DNA of 64,000 nt, from positions 9,889,943 to 9,953,942 of the forward strand of contig OX393563.1 in NCBI GenBank assembly GCA_947652115.1, written 5' to 3'. The notes beneath the pieces were generated by a model. The model did no database searches, was not told the origin of the DNA, and saw only the letters and a program-made list of their open reading frames with translations. This DNA comes from Blastomussa wellsi (lineage: Eukaryota; Cnidaria; Anthozoa; Scleractinia; Plerogyridae). The position numbers were made by a program, and so were the translations under genes. Shown here piece by piece: positions 57,001 to 64,000 of this stretch; the first letter of the stretch is position 1; each line of letters opens with the position of its first letter.

Positions 57001-60000
57001 AAAGGAAGAAGGATAACTGGTGAGTTGAATATTAAAATACTTTATGAATAATCAAACAGGGTCAACTTTAACTCAGCTGATAGGGACAATTTTTTTCCAT
57101 ATAAACGCTCGGTAAAGTTGCCTCGGGAGGGAGGGTTGTCTCGGGTACCCGAGACCATATAACTGAGACCTAAGTCCGAAGGTGCCAGTTCGCCTATTGG
57201 AACCACGTTGTTTACACGCTGGAGTCATGCAAGCTAGTTCCTTCAATTAAGTTAACCGGGTGTTTTCGATCACTTATTTTAAAATAACTTTCTCGTGAAA
57301 CCATTATTGTCTATTTATTGTTTGCCTATATGTCATAGCTGTTCGTAGCCCATTATGTTCCCCCTTATTGCAATTAGTCAATCTATAAACAGATCGAAAC
57401 CATAATTGTAATTGCAAAACATTGTAAGAGCGACCTCCTTGTCGTGATTAGTTGAACTCTGACTGAAAGCATTTTGAAAACGTGCCACTGTTTCCATGAC
57501 AACAAGACTGAAAAGCCCAACAACATATTTTATAACATGGAAGGTTTGAGGAATCAAGGAAAGAGAACGTCGTTAAAGAACACAGAAAATTGTTTCAATG
57601 ATTACTTGGTGACTTCCTCGCATTTACCTTATTTCGCGAAACAAAACGAAAGAGAAACAAACAAACAAATTGCAAAACGAGTGAAAAACGGAACAAATCA
57701 ACGACAACAATTGAGGATGTAAATCGACAAGCAAACTCAGCAGGATACAACTACAAAGCCCGCGCTACCAAACGAGAATAGGGCAAGCCGAGAATTCAAT
57801 CTCTCGCTCTCGTTTTGTCTCCAGTTCTTAAAAGCGTTCTCGTCTGCTCTCTCAACTCTCGGTTTCATGAGATTCGACGAGAGTTTTCGACCGGCTACTG
57901 CTTGATAATTCACGTTCAATTCCCAGTAATTCTCTTCCTTCCTTGAACCACCTCATTCCTATCACGGATATTCATTTTCGTTTTACCTGCCATCAAGAAT
58001 GACCACGTTGTTGCCGCAGCCACACCATACATTTTCATTCACAAGTGTAATGCACGTGACAGGCGCACCACCGACACGCACGTGAGAACCTTCGGACGGA
58101 GCCTCCTGTCTACAGGCATTCTGGGAACAAAATTCAACAGCAACGATTAATTAATTGGGCAACCCTAATCCATCTGACAAATTTGTTAAAAGGTTTGTTG
58201 GTTAATTGTTTGGTTAAGTGCTTGATTGGTTGGTTAGATGGTAGGTTAACTGCTTGATTGGTTGGTTGGTTGGTTGGTTGGTTGTTTGGTTGGTTGGTAG
58301 GTTGGTGGTTGGTTGGTTGTTTGGTTGGTTGGTTGGTGGTTGGTTGGTTGTTTGGTGGTTGGTTGGTTGGTTGTTTGGTTGGTTGGTTGGTGGTTGGTTG
58401 GTTGTTTGGTGGTTGGTCGGTTGGTTGTTTGGTTGGTTGTTTGGTGGTTGGTTGGTTGTTTGGTTGGTTGTTTGGTGGTTGGTTGGTTGTTTGGTGGTTG
58501 GTTGGTTGTTTGGTTGGTTGGTTGGTGGTTGGTTGGTTGTTTGGTGGTTGGTCGGTTGGTTGTTTGGTTGGTTGTTTGGTGGTTGGTTGGTTGTTTGGTT
58601 GGTTGGTTGGTTGGTTGGTTGGTTGGTTGGAAGGTTGGTGGTTGGTTGGTTGTTTGGTTGGTTGTTTGGTTGGTTGGTTGGTTGGTTGGTTGGTTGTTTG
58701 GTTGGTTGTTTGGTGGTTGGTTGGTTGGTTGTTTGGTTGGTTGTTTGGTGGTTGGTTGGTTGGTTGATTGATTGGTTGACTGGTTGGTTGTTTGGTTGGT
58801 TGTTTGGTGGTTGGTTGGTTGGTTGTTTGGTTGGTTGTTTGGTGGTTGGTTGGTTGGTTGTTTGGTTGGTTGGTTGGTGGTTGGTTGGTTGTTTGGTGGT
58901 TGGTTGGTTGGTTGGTTGATTGATTGGTTGACTGGTTGGTTGTTTGGTTGGTTGGTTGGTTGGTTGGTTGGTTGGTAGGTTGGTGGTTGGTCGGTTGGTT
59001 GGTTGGTTGGTTGGTTGGTAGGTTGGTGGTTAGTTGGTTGGTTGGTTGGTTGGTTGGAAGGTTGGTGGTTGGTTGGTTGTTTGGTAGGTTGGTGGTTGGT
59101 CGGTTGGTTGGTTGGTTGGTAGGTTGGTGGTTGGTTGGTGGTTGTTTGGTAGGTTGGTGGTTGGTCGGTTGGTTGGTTGGTTGGTTGGTAGGTTGGTGGT
59201 TGGTTGGTTGGTAAGCTGCTTGGTTGGTTGGTTGGCTGGTCGGCTAACTGTTTGGTTGGTTGGTTGGCTGGTTGAATGGTTGGTAGGTTGGTGATTGGTT
59301 AGCTGCTTGTTTGGTTGGTTCTCCAGTGTTGGTTGGATTGTTCGTTCGCTCGTTCGTTCCATTTAGTATCTGAAGCGATGTATAATTATTGAAAAGTAGA
59401 AAAAGACCGCAACGGGCCAAATGTCTAATAGGTACCGGGGCATGTATCTGATAAAACGACTTGATAGGATAGTCCGTAGTCCATCTCGGGATTATCCTAA
59501 ATAAATTCGCCAGTACACATTTATACACCAGGGTGGAGAGAGGCACTGTGCGCAGCAAGGGTAGCGATTTGAAACGAGGTAGCTCGCTGTATAGCACTTT
59601 TATTTTACGGTTACCTGCAGGACAGCAATCGAGCCATCAGCTAACGCTGCAAACACCTTTCCATCTGGTAAATGAGCGATATCAATCACCGAGTCATTGA
59701 GTTGGATGCACCACACTTCCGAACTGTTGAAAAGAACAATAACAACAAAGCGGTCAAGAAACACATCACAAGACAGCAGAATACCAAGAGAAATAACCTG
59801 TTGCTGTATAGATACACTCAATGGTTTTCTTATTCCTATTATCCAATGAGAAGCGCCCGTGAGTATTCCTACAGTCGTTACATCAACACGTCATTCAAGT
59901 TGCTAAGCAACAAGTTGTCTGAAACATTGTGGGATATGAATGGATAACAAAACTTCCATTTTTTCCACCTCAACAAGGAAATTCTTCTTTACGGTCTCCA

Positions 60001-60787
60001 TGTAATGCTTATAGTACCAGTTCGGAGACCCCTAAGTGGTCAGGTCTTTTATGTTTTTGTTGGAAACGGCATTTTTAGGTAAAAATATTGTTGACCATTA
60101 TTGAGCTTCTCGCTTATTTACAAAGTAAAACTTTAAGTTATCTGCACCTGAGTTCAAGAAGGAACGCATGCATGTACCACGACACGGTCCCCACTAAAAT
60201 GGTGCCATCATCCAGCATGTCGGTACATAAAACACGTGACTTCAACTGCCAACAAACAAGAGCAATTCTGGCAAATGAGGGTGATGGTAAATTTTCAGCT
60301 CGGTAAATTATACATGAAAGACGAGTTTATCAACATGACACGAGCGTGGGACAAAGAAAAATTCTGAGTCCCCGACAGGAATCGAACCCATGACCTCCCG
60401 AACACCGGGCGGGCGCTCTATCCACTGAGCTACGAGAACTCCTGGAGAGCGAGGTCATTTTTTACTGAGTTCTTATGTGACATGCGTCCCGCATACTGCT
60501 AGGTCCAGCATGATGCATGATTTTTTTTATTTAATACGCGTATAGTGAATAATAGCAGTCATAAAGGTTACAACAACAGAAAATACGATTCTGATGTGAG
60601 AAACTACAAACTGGGTACAAAGTAGCGAATAAGAAACTGTGTAGCTGTCAACGGTAGTACATTGAAGCAGTGATTGCTTGACTTACATCTACGTCAAGTG
60701 TCTTCATTTCCTTCTTGCTGATGTCCAGTAGATAAACTTTGGCTGTGAAACGACTGCCACAGAACAAACACACCGGACTCGACAAGT
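45085..60787 (-). CDS. C-terminal half of a WD40-type beta-propeller protein (5' exons outside window)
   Basis: Nine exons join in frame: 60687-60787, 60178-60245, 59615-59723, 57987-58120, 51194-51287, 50960-51113, 45726-46143, 45294-45378 and 45085-45183, giving the last 419 aa before the stop. Blades are visible as repeats of a strand pattern: RVLCTDMLDDGTILVGT, SVIDIAHLPDGKVFAALADG, PVTCITLVNENVWCGCGNNV, RVTTVMAVGEELWVGLGNGQ and a closing LILSCAGSFSEEGALSLWQ. The 'ALADG', 'VWCG..N.V' and 'LWVG.GNG' steps resemble the propellers of JIP3/JIP4 and ARHGEF10-type proteins, and less closely LRRK; I cannot choose among them without the N-terminal part. A Ser/Thr/Glu-rich insert of about 110 residues at the start of exon 45726-46143 splits the propeller before its last blade. 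Introns hold a full Gypsy element, a TTGG satellite and several MITEs. Confidence 0.8.
46273..46455 (+). repeat. 5' LTR of the Gypsy element
   Basis: 183 bp, TG...CA ends, with an internal short repeat 'ggcactt' three to four times ('cggcacttggcacttggcac'). It is identical by eye to the 3' LTR. Confidence 0.92.
46471..50541 (+). CDS. Gag-Pol polyprotein of the Ty3/Gypsy element
   Basis: This is a single 1356-aa frame with no frameshift between Gag and Pol. The Gag part has two zinc knuckles (208-243), the second a canonical CLKCGKANHWKSVC. The aspartic protease has VDTGAQSN (Asp321). The reverse transcriptase has RLCLDPKDLN, FSKLDARNGYW and the catalytic pair Asp643-Asp644 in GIADDITVYG, where most Gypsy enzymes have Y.DD. 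RNase H begins at HVDAS (Asp790), with ERELLAVVYG and KSDHRPLE. Integrase has an HHCC finger (GGHLGIEKC...CSVC), the catalytic Asp1065 in SADLF, CDNGTQF and GHGFVERQVQ for the D,D,E triad, and the usual GKI/LHKGQ region after it. No chromodomain or envelope frame is seen. All catalytic residues are present. The start is the first ATG after the primer-binding site. Confidence 0.95.
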   Translation: MAAATSFASPQMNWDAPDVISAFGRFKQKCQLMFTSVLKDADDEEKVSYILLWSGEKGLDMYNSWTFAKQENKKKPEIIFAKFENQLEPKTSHRIHRYKLQEMRQQSSEPVDDFISRIKNLAARCQFRDTIEVEDRVLDQLIYGSRNPDVQKALISRDKTLILAAAIDIARSHEATSKHMKTLVEHTKTSEEDKSIYAIQREQQREFCNNCGKQHPKHPRNKCPAYGTTCLKCGKANHWKSVCRSSKRKQDTQETKPTFKKSIHAIEDDSHDNDDEILTISTIEINAMEGVSDDTRDEAFATLEICQPERKRKINLQCKVDTGAQSNVLPVRLLRIIAPEKFDAKGNPKPEALEKNETILSAYGGSIIKQLGTIDIPCNYKDKKVNCRFYVTDTTGPAILGLRACTALKLVSLHCVLKTSQSTQTGSTTSPNGPDQQSKYIESQVPLTGRPPIRNKQELMEMYPECFNGTVGCFEDYVYHITLDPEVPPVVHAPRKVPIELKEKLKAELEEMECKGIIAKVTQPTDWVNSLVIREKGNGRLRLCLDPKDLNKAIKREHHPIPTLEEITPNLTGANLFSKLDARNGYWNVKLDDESSYLTTFNTPLGRFRFLRMPFGLRMSQDIFQFKIDETYRDCQGAIGIADDITVYGKNDKEHDLHLHETMERTRKAGIKLNDEKCVIKTKECNFFGMLYTPDGVKPSPDKIKAIEQLEPPKDKKELHTFLGMATYMSSFIPKLADHTAPLRDLLKENVDFVWNPSHSRAFEKVKSLICSATTLAYYDRKEPVVLHVDASIKGLGAALFQNNRPIAFASKALTPAETRYANIERELLAVVYGCEKFHSYLYGRSFVVKSDHRPLEQIHKKNLMQAPPRLQRMLLRLQPYDCVIKYTPGREMVTADALSRLSPMDKFEVPEMNVKVHHLIRITPAKMQEFKEETAKDETLQLLSRQVTQGWPDSVKKVDPTINPYWALRDDISVEDGLVLLGSRVIVPESLRGNILQQIHGGHLGIEKCKLRAKSCVYWPNIYNEIENLVTSCSVCQKYHNSQQKEPMISSEIPSRPWQIVSADLFYVQQSWFLLVVDYYSKFPFVRKLHNLTARAVAKEMKTLFAENGIPRTLQCDNGTQFTSAEFKQLADQYGFEIVTSSPHYPRGHGFVERQVQTVKKTILKCKEANEDIDLALLALRTTPLSSTVASPAELLNSRMFKSTLPGKIYPAKDQEEFREWLKAKQDTQSRYYNRHTKELPELHKGQAIYLQDPVRKTWNPARVIDQGEIPRSYIVETETGAQLQRNRIHLRPNNGSINPTNNSSNRTPQGNTTTPRVQTPPNIDVQSPASVESEQGPRKSRSGREIRPPERLNL
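50719..50901 (+). repeat. 3' LTR of the Gypsy element
   Basis: 183 bp with the same ends as the 5' LTR, preceded by a purine-rich tract at about 50710-50718 and followed by the CTAAG target duplication. Confidence 0.92.
54245..55348. mobile_element. 1.1-kb inverted-repeat element with iterated ATGCGAGGC termini
   Basis: The left terminus (54245 to about 54432) starts 'gtgcacaatgtgcgagccag' and continues as a tandem array of 9-bp ATGCGAGGC units with 'aaac', 'agac' and 'gattatgcg' spacers. The right terminus (about 55255-55348) is its inverted copy, ending 'ctggctcgcatattgtacac'. The outer 45 bp match best. The interior contains a CRE-like hairpin (aagctatgacgtca / tgacgtcatagctt, 54992-55030) and one open frame (54501-54815). 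The structure fits a non-autonomous DNA transposon with subterminal repeats as transposase-binding sites; no clean target duplication is visible. Confidence 0.6.
54501..54815 (+). CDS. Open frame inside the iterated-motif element, OTU-like stretch
   Basis: The frame has 104 codons; its second half reads DKNRCFYRCLAKSLDM then TEDHVVQMLESFM, recalling the start of OTU-type cysteine protease domains (DGNCxFRAL...). The canonical Asp-x-x-Cys spacing is off by one (Asp, Lys, Asn, Arg, Cys). The first half is hydrophobic and unlike any family I know, so the true reading frame may begin at Pro-Pro-Val-Asp after a splice site. There is no downstream His motif. It is probably a remnant captured by the element, or chance. 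Confidence 0.25.
   Translation: MIIRKRFLSAICLNRCHPFLKERIFIILCSIHLLTTVSILKIFVTSILNAFAFMHPPVDKNRCFYRCLAKSLDMTEDHVVQMLESFMISNQVISCFNKVRICPQ
55978..56413 (+). repeat. Two-copy tandem duplication (about 200-230 bp units)
   Basis: 'acaacaatttcttatcagag', 'ccgagaaaatgaatt', 'aagcgattcagtggaatt', 'tttggtgttgttaga', 'gatttc.cttga' and 'aaggtgtaaat.attttggta' occur in the same order in 55978-56210 and 56211-56413, with about 85% identity by eye. The second copy is shorter by an internal deletion. Confidence 0.7.
56638..57162. repeat. DNA transposon-like element with 'ggtctcgggtacccgag' ends
   Basis: The left end 'ttatatggtctcgggtaccc' at 56638 is exactly mirrored by the right end 'gggtacccgagaccatataa' at 57143-57162. 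Each end contains the palindrome CTCGGGTACCCGAG, and the interior has further 'gagttgtctcg' and 'cgagacaactc' copies. It is 525 bp and non-coding. Confidence 0.7.
58246..59345 (+). repeat. 1.1-kb TTGG-rich satellite
   Basis: It is an array of 'ggtt' tetranucleotides interrupted by 'tgttt', 'ggtgg', 'aggt' and 'ggtcgg' variants in a loose higher-order pattern. Because a 4-bp unit reads as the same four-residue cycle (Leu-Val-Gly-Trp) in every frame, all plus-strand frames stay open for long distances. These frames are not genes. It lies in the intron between propeller exons 57987-58120 and 59615-59723. Confidence 0.9.
59455..59580 (+). repeat. Fragment of SINE-like dispersed repeat
   Basis: 'tagtccatctcgggattatc', 'aaattcgccagtacacattt' and 'atacaccagggtggagagag' followed by 'gcactgtg' match the middle of the family copy at 11755-12055. 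Confidence 0.55.
60360..60450 (-). mobile_element. tRNA-derived SINE
   Basis: On the minus strand: CTCGTAGCTCAGTGGATAG then AGCGCCCGCCCGG, GGGTTCGATTCCTGTC and GGGGACTCAGAA. A and B boxes are intact and the element ends in the family tail (reverse of 'gtgggacaaagaaaaa'). A partial copy of the same family, with the same tail and a damaged B-box region, lies at 61560-61620. Confidence 0.7.
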
Positions 60788-61799
60788 CTACAAGGAGAAA
60801 AAACTGGACATAAATTTGTGTCAGAAATACGTTAACTAGTGTACGTACTCAAATGGGCGGCGATTGTAAACAAATCCAGTTACAATGTGCTTATCAAATT
60901 TACACACTTTTCGAGCAGAACACACAGTCCCCCTCGTCCTACCCCCCTCGTTTTCTATGAAAATGGCGATTTATGACGCGTGTATACAGCCACAAAAACA
61001 TCATTCTCGTCCCCACAGCTCTTTTCGCTTCTCTTAGCTGGTGGGGCCTTGCAGCCGTTTCAAAACACAAAAAAGTCGTCTCCCTTGATTTGCTTCACTA
61101 AGTGAAATGCGGCAATTCATCCCTGATATCTTGATCTCCCGATTTCTCGGACTAATTTTCTTTTCTCTATCTCGAGAGGGGCCTTGGGGGGGGGGGGGGG
61201 GGGGGTTGGGGGAGGGACACCAAATCCCATTTCCCATCCTTTGTTTCAGCCTGCTTGACCCAAATCCCAGTTCCAGTCCCAGTCACCTAAATCCCATTTT
61301 CCCACTTAACGTGGCTGACAAAAAGATAGACGTTAGGAAAGAGATCCACTGTCCTGATCGCCAGAAAGGGATAAACATGTTTCAATGATGGAAATAACTT
61401 GACAAAAAAGCATGGGTCGCCCAGATTATGAAAGTAAACCGGGCAATAAATAGCAATCAAATTGTACGAGTTTTCGTAGCAATATATGTAATTAGTGAAA
61501 GATAGTAAATTTTCAGCTCGATGAATAAATGGCAAAGATGAAATGTTCATCTTAATTGCCATCAGCGTGGGACAAAGAAAAAATCTGAGTCCCCGACAGG
61601 ATTCGAACCTATGACACTTCCTACGACAGATTATAGACAATTAAAATAACAGTGAAACTTCTGTTAACAGACATTCCGCCGGTGAGGTATAACCGCTGTT
61701 TAAACAATCCTGGATTAGAGACATTAGAAGAACAACAAGCCGGAAGAGTATCTACGAACATCATGTAAGTTAAAGGGCCCCAGTCATCCACCGCCATTA

Positions 61800-61955
61800 T
61801 CGATGCCATCGAAAATATGGAAATTGTATGATGAAGCGAAATTATCTTCAGCAAGTTTCTCAGTGAAATCTTTCGTTTCGACACGCTCTGCGTAAAATAT
61901 AACACTTAAACTCTCGCATATAAACACTAACCAAGGCGTGGCTGACTAGGGCCCT
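61800..61955. repeat. Dispersed repeat shared with 17455-17640
   Basis: 'agcaagtttctcagtgaaat', 'cgacacgctct', 'actctcgcatataaac' and 'caaggcgtggctgactaggg' align with the DSN1-intron copy in the same orientation. Confidence 0.6.
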
Positions 61956-63661
61956 CAGTCTCGCAAGAAAATGAAATTCGTTTATCTTGTGTTTGTTCGT
62001 TACTGATCGAATATTTCTATGCCACTGAACAAATACAATTCGAAATGTACATACAATACAAATACGATTCTATGTACATATTTATCTTTGAATTGTTTTT
62101 TCGCGATTTATTAATCAAACAAATATCTCCGAGTTTAATAAATTAAACTGATAGAGCTCATCCCAAAGATCCTCGACCGCTAACTGTTCATACGAATCGT
62201 TTAACTATTCTATAAAAGTAACTTTGATATTTGAAATTTTGACAGAAAGACACTCCACAATGCAGAAAGAGCAGAATAAAAAAATAAAGTTTTTTTTTCA
62301 GCCCATCCTACATCGTCAAGTGTTAAAGTACAATCGAAATGTCAAGTGCAAAGATTTCACATACGTTTATAAGGTTGTAACTACCCCATAGATATCTGGT
62401 GTAAAACCCTTGCAGTACGAATATACTGCGTGTAGACAACTGACACTCATGTCAATGGTCAAGATCCACGAACGATACAGTTTCAACTAGCTAAGACGTC
62501 TATCAAGACTTAGTAATCAGGAAGCTCAGTAAATCAAATAAATAAAAGCTGCCAGACACACAACAAGAAATTGGATAGGCAACATGTGGGACCATATGCT
62601 AAAAGAGAAATAAAACAAACTAAACAAGAACAAGACACCAAAAAGGACAGATAAGTAAGAAACCAAGCAGCGAGGTAATAACTATTGGGACTCGAATGAA
62701 CAAGGTATTTTTATCTTTCTCGTTTAAAAAAAAATCAGTATTAAAACCCCCTTTTCATTCGAAGTTTCATTCTTAAAATACAATATCTCCTTACCGGGTG
62801 TTACACATTTGTTTTAAATCTTGTACTAAGAATTTAGCGACGAATCAAGACAATAAATTTTATTTCTATGATTCTCGCCCAGTCTAAGGCAACCTAAAAT
62901 GGAAGATCTATTACATTAAAAATCTCAACAGTAAAACTGTTCAACTGTCGGCCAGCGAGGGACAAAGCAATACGAGTCATTTCCTGTAGATAAGGTAGCG
63001 CGCGGGAAAGGAAGTAAATAATAAATAACTAGGGAGATACGACAAATATCAATCAGCCAGCACAAAGTAACAATTCATATCGCAGCTGTATATCCTGCCG
63101 AAAACCCATGAGAAAATATTTAAATTATCAGAAGGCACACAGAGGCCGCGATTTACTTAACTAAGTATTGTATAATATTCTCATTAATACTCATGTTTAT
63201 GGCTGGGACGGGGGAGAGTACATTCACGGAAAATGTTTATTACGGGAAGCTAATAACAAATTAACAACTAGCAAACCGCTGTAAACGGGATATTTGAAAG
63301 AATAACAAGAGATCTTACATGAAAACGAAGGAAAATGAAGAGTATTTTCAAATTAGCCGGCTACCAACACCTTCTTATTGTAATATTTCAGGATGTTTGT
63401 AATGTTAAATTCTGATAGGAAAACACGTCTGACGTTGTCTTGTAAAACCGGAGAAGGTAATAACCACTCAGCTGAAAGAAAACCGGAAAACCGTAAGATG
63501 AAACCCAAATCCTATAAACCCTAAGATAAAAAAAGAACTTAGTTGAACCGAATAACTAGAGATAAGAGGTGAGATACGAGCTCGTGTTTTGAAAGAACAA
63601 AACTTGTTTTATTTTCTCATCCCATTTATTTTACTCTTAACATTTCCACAGCTGAATGACA

Positions 63662-63867
63662 TTTTACACCATTTTACAGACTTCAGTCATGCTAAATTAG
63701 TCATCCCTCAGTTTTAGTATCAAACTTGAAATATAAAAAAATCTTTACTGATAAGAAATTGAGGTTTTACACCATTTTACAGACTTCAGTCATGCTAAAT
63801 TATTCACCCCTCAGTTTTAGTACCAAACTTGAAATATAAAAAAATCTTTACTGATAAGAAATTGAAG
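63662..63867 (+). repeat. Two-copy tandem repeat, 103-bp unit
   Basis: 'ttttacaccattttacagac' to 'gataagaaattga' is repeated immediately (63662-63764 and 63765-63867) with only a few differences, so it is a recent duplication. It is non-coding. Confidence 0.85.
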
Positions 63868-64000
63868 TTTGATATGAAAAGTTCAGTCAGTGGCAAAAGA
63901 TCAAGACAACTCGCCCCGATTGCCTATTTTCCTTATTCTTTTCAGAGTTATGTGCGACTACGTATAAAGAGAGATTTGTGTTAATTTAAAATGAATCTAA

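Larger units (their letters stand above)
51288..57986. other. Long intron of the beta-propeller gene
   Basis: It spans between coding exons 51194-51287 and 57987-58120 of the minus-strand gene. Plus-strand frames at 51389-51727 (112 aa) and 52246-52512 (88 aa) show no family motif and I do not call them genes. The intron holds the iterated-motif element at 54245-55348, a tandem duplication at 55978-56413 and a MITE at 56638-57162. The stretches 51730-54240 and 57170-57980 show nothing recognisable. Confidence 0.65.
60788..64000. other. Upstream part of propeller gene: intron or intergenic
   Basis: No further coding exon with a matching phase could be recognised upstream of 60787, so the next exon of the propeller gene is probably beyond 64000. 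The stretch holds a G-run at about 61187-61205, a partial SINE (61560-61620), a repeat shared with 17455-17640, and a two-copy tandem repeat near the end. Confidence 0.5.

Noticed and set aside
58254..58919. Long frames rich in Gly-Trp-Leu-Val (up to 221 codons)
   Set aside because: They come from the TTGG satellite: a 4-bp repeat reads as the same cycle in all frames, and all three plus-strand frames are open together.

Overview
This window is eukaryotic nuclear DNA. Its genes are split by many phase-consistent GT-AG introns, gene density is low, and it is crowded with small inverted-repeat elements and tRNA-derived repeats. The set of animal genes (an Abl kinase starting MGQQ, DSN1, Ro60, a BOK-type Bcl-2 protein) together with the repeat families points to an anthozoan cnidarian, most likely a stony coral. 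The species is an inference; the animal gene identities rest on residues I can read.

Layout: (1) 1-6180 is intergenic and full of repeats. (2) 6181-18130, minus strand: DSN1, a subunit of the MIS12 kinetochore complex, rebuilt here from 11 exons (290 aa). (3) 18131-18438: a short head-to-head promoter region. (4) 18439-28083, plus strand: ABL tyrosine kinase, 7 coding exons (1085 aa), with SH3, SH2, kinase and C-terminal F-actin-binding parts. (5) 28084-33118: convergent intergenic region. (6) 33119-37148, minus strand: RO60 (TROVE + vWA), 4 exons (549 aa). (7) 37149-40556: a short orphan frame, a MITE and a decayed Penelope-like element cut by a SINE. (8) 40557-43296, plus strand: BOK-like Bcl-2 protein, 2 exons (224 aa). 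(9) 45085-60787, minus strand: the last nine exons (419 aa) of a beta-propeller protein whose 5' part lies outside the window. One intron of this gene holds a complete Ty3/Gypsy retrotransposon (46273-50901) in antisense orientation, with LTRs that look identical and a perfect 5-bp target duplication. Another intron holds a 1.1-kb inverted-repeat element built on a 9-bp iterated motif, and another a 1.1-kb TTGG-rich satellite.

The genes do not form an operon or pathway. They are independent cellular genes: chromosome segregation, cytoskeletal and DNA-damage signalling, RNA quality control, apoptosis, and probably scaffold or signalling. The only arrangement likely to matter for regulation is the DSN1/ABL head-to-head pair. 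I did not find a clear new defence or metabolic system. The most unusual items are the 54.2-55.3 kb iterated-motif element, the recent Gypsy insertion, a MITE ending 27 bp before an ABL exon, and the missing membrane anchor in the BOK-like protein.
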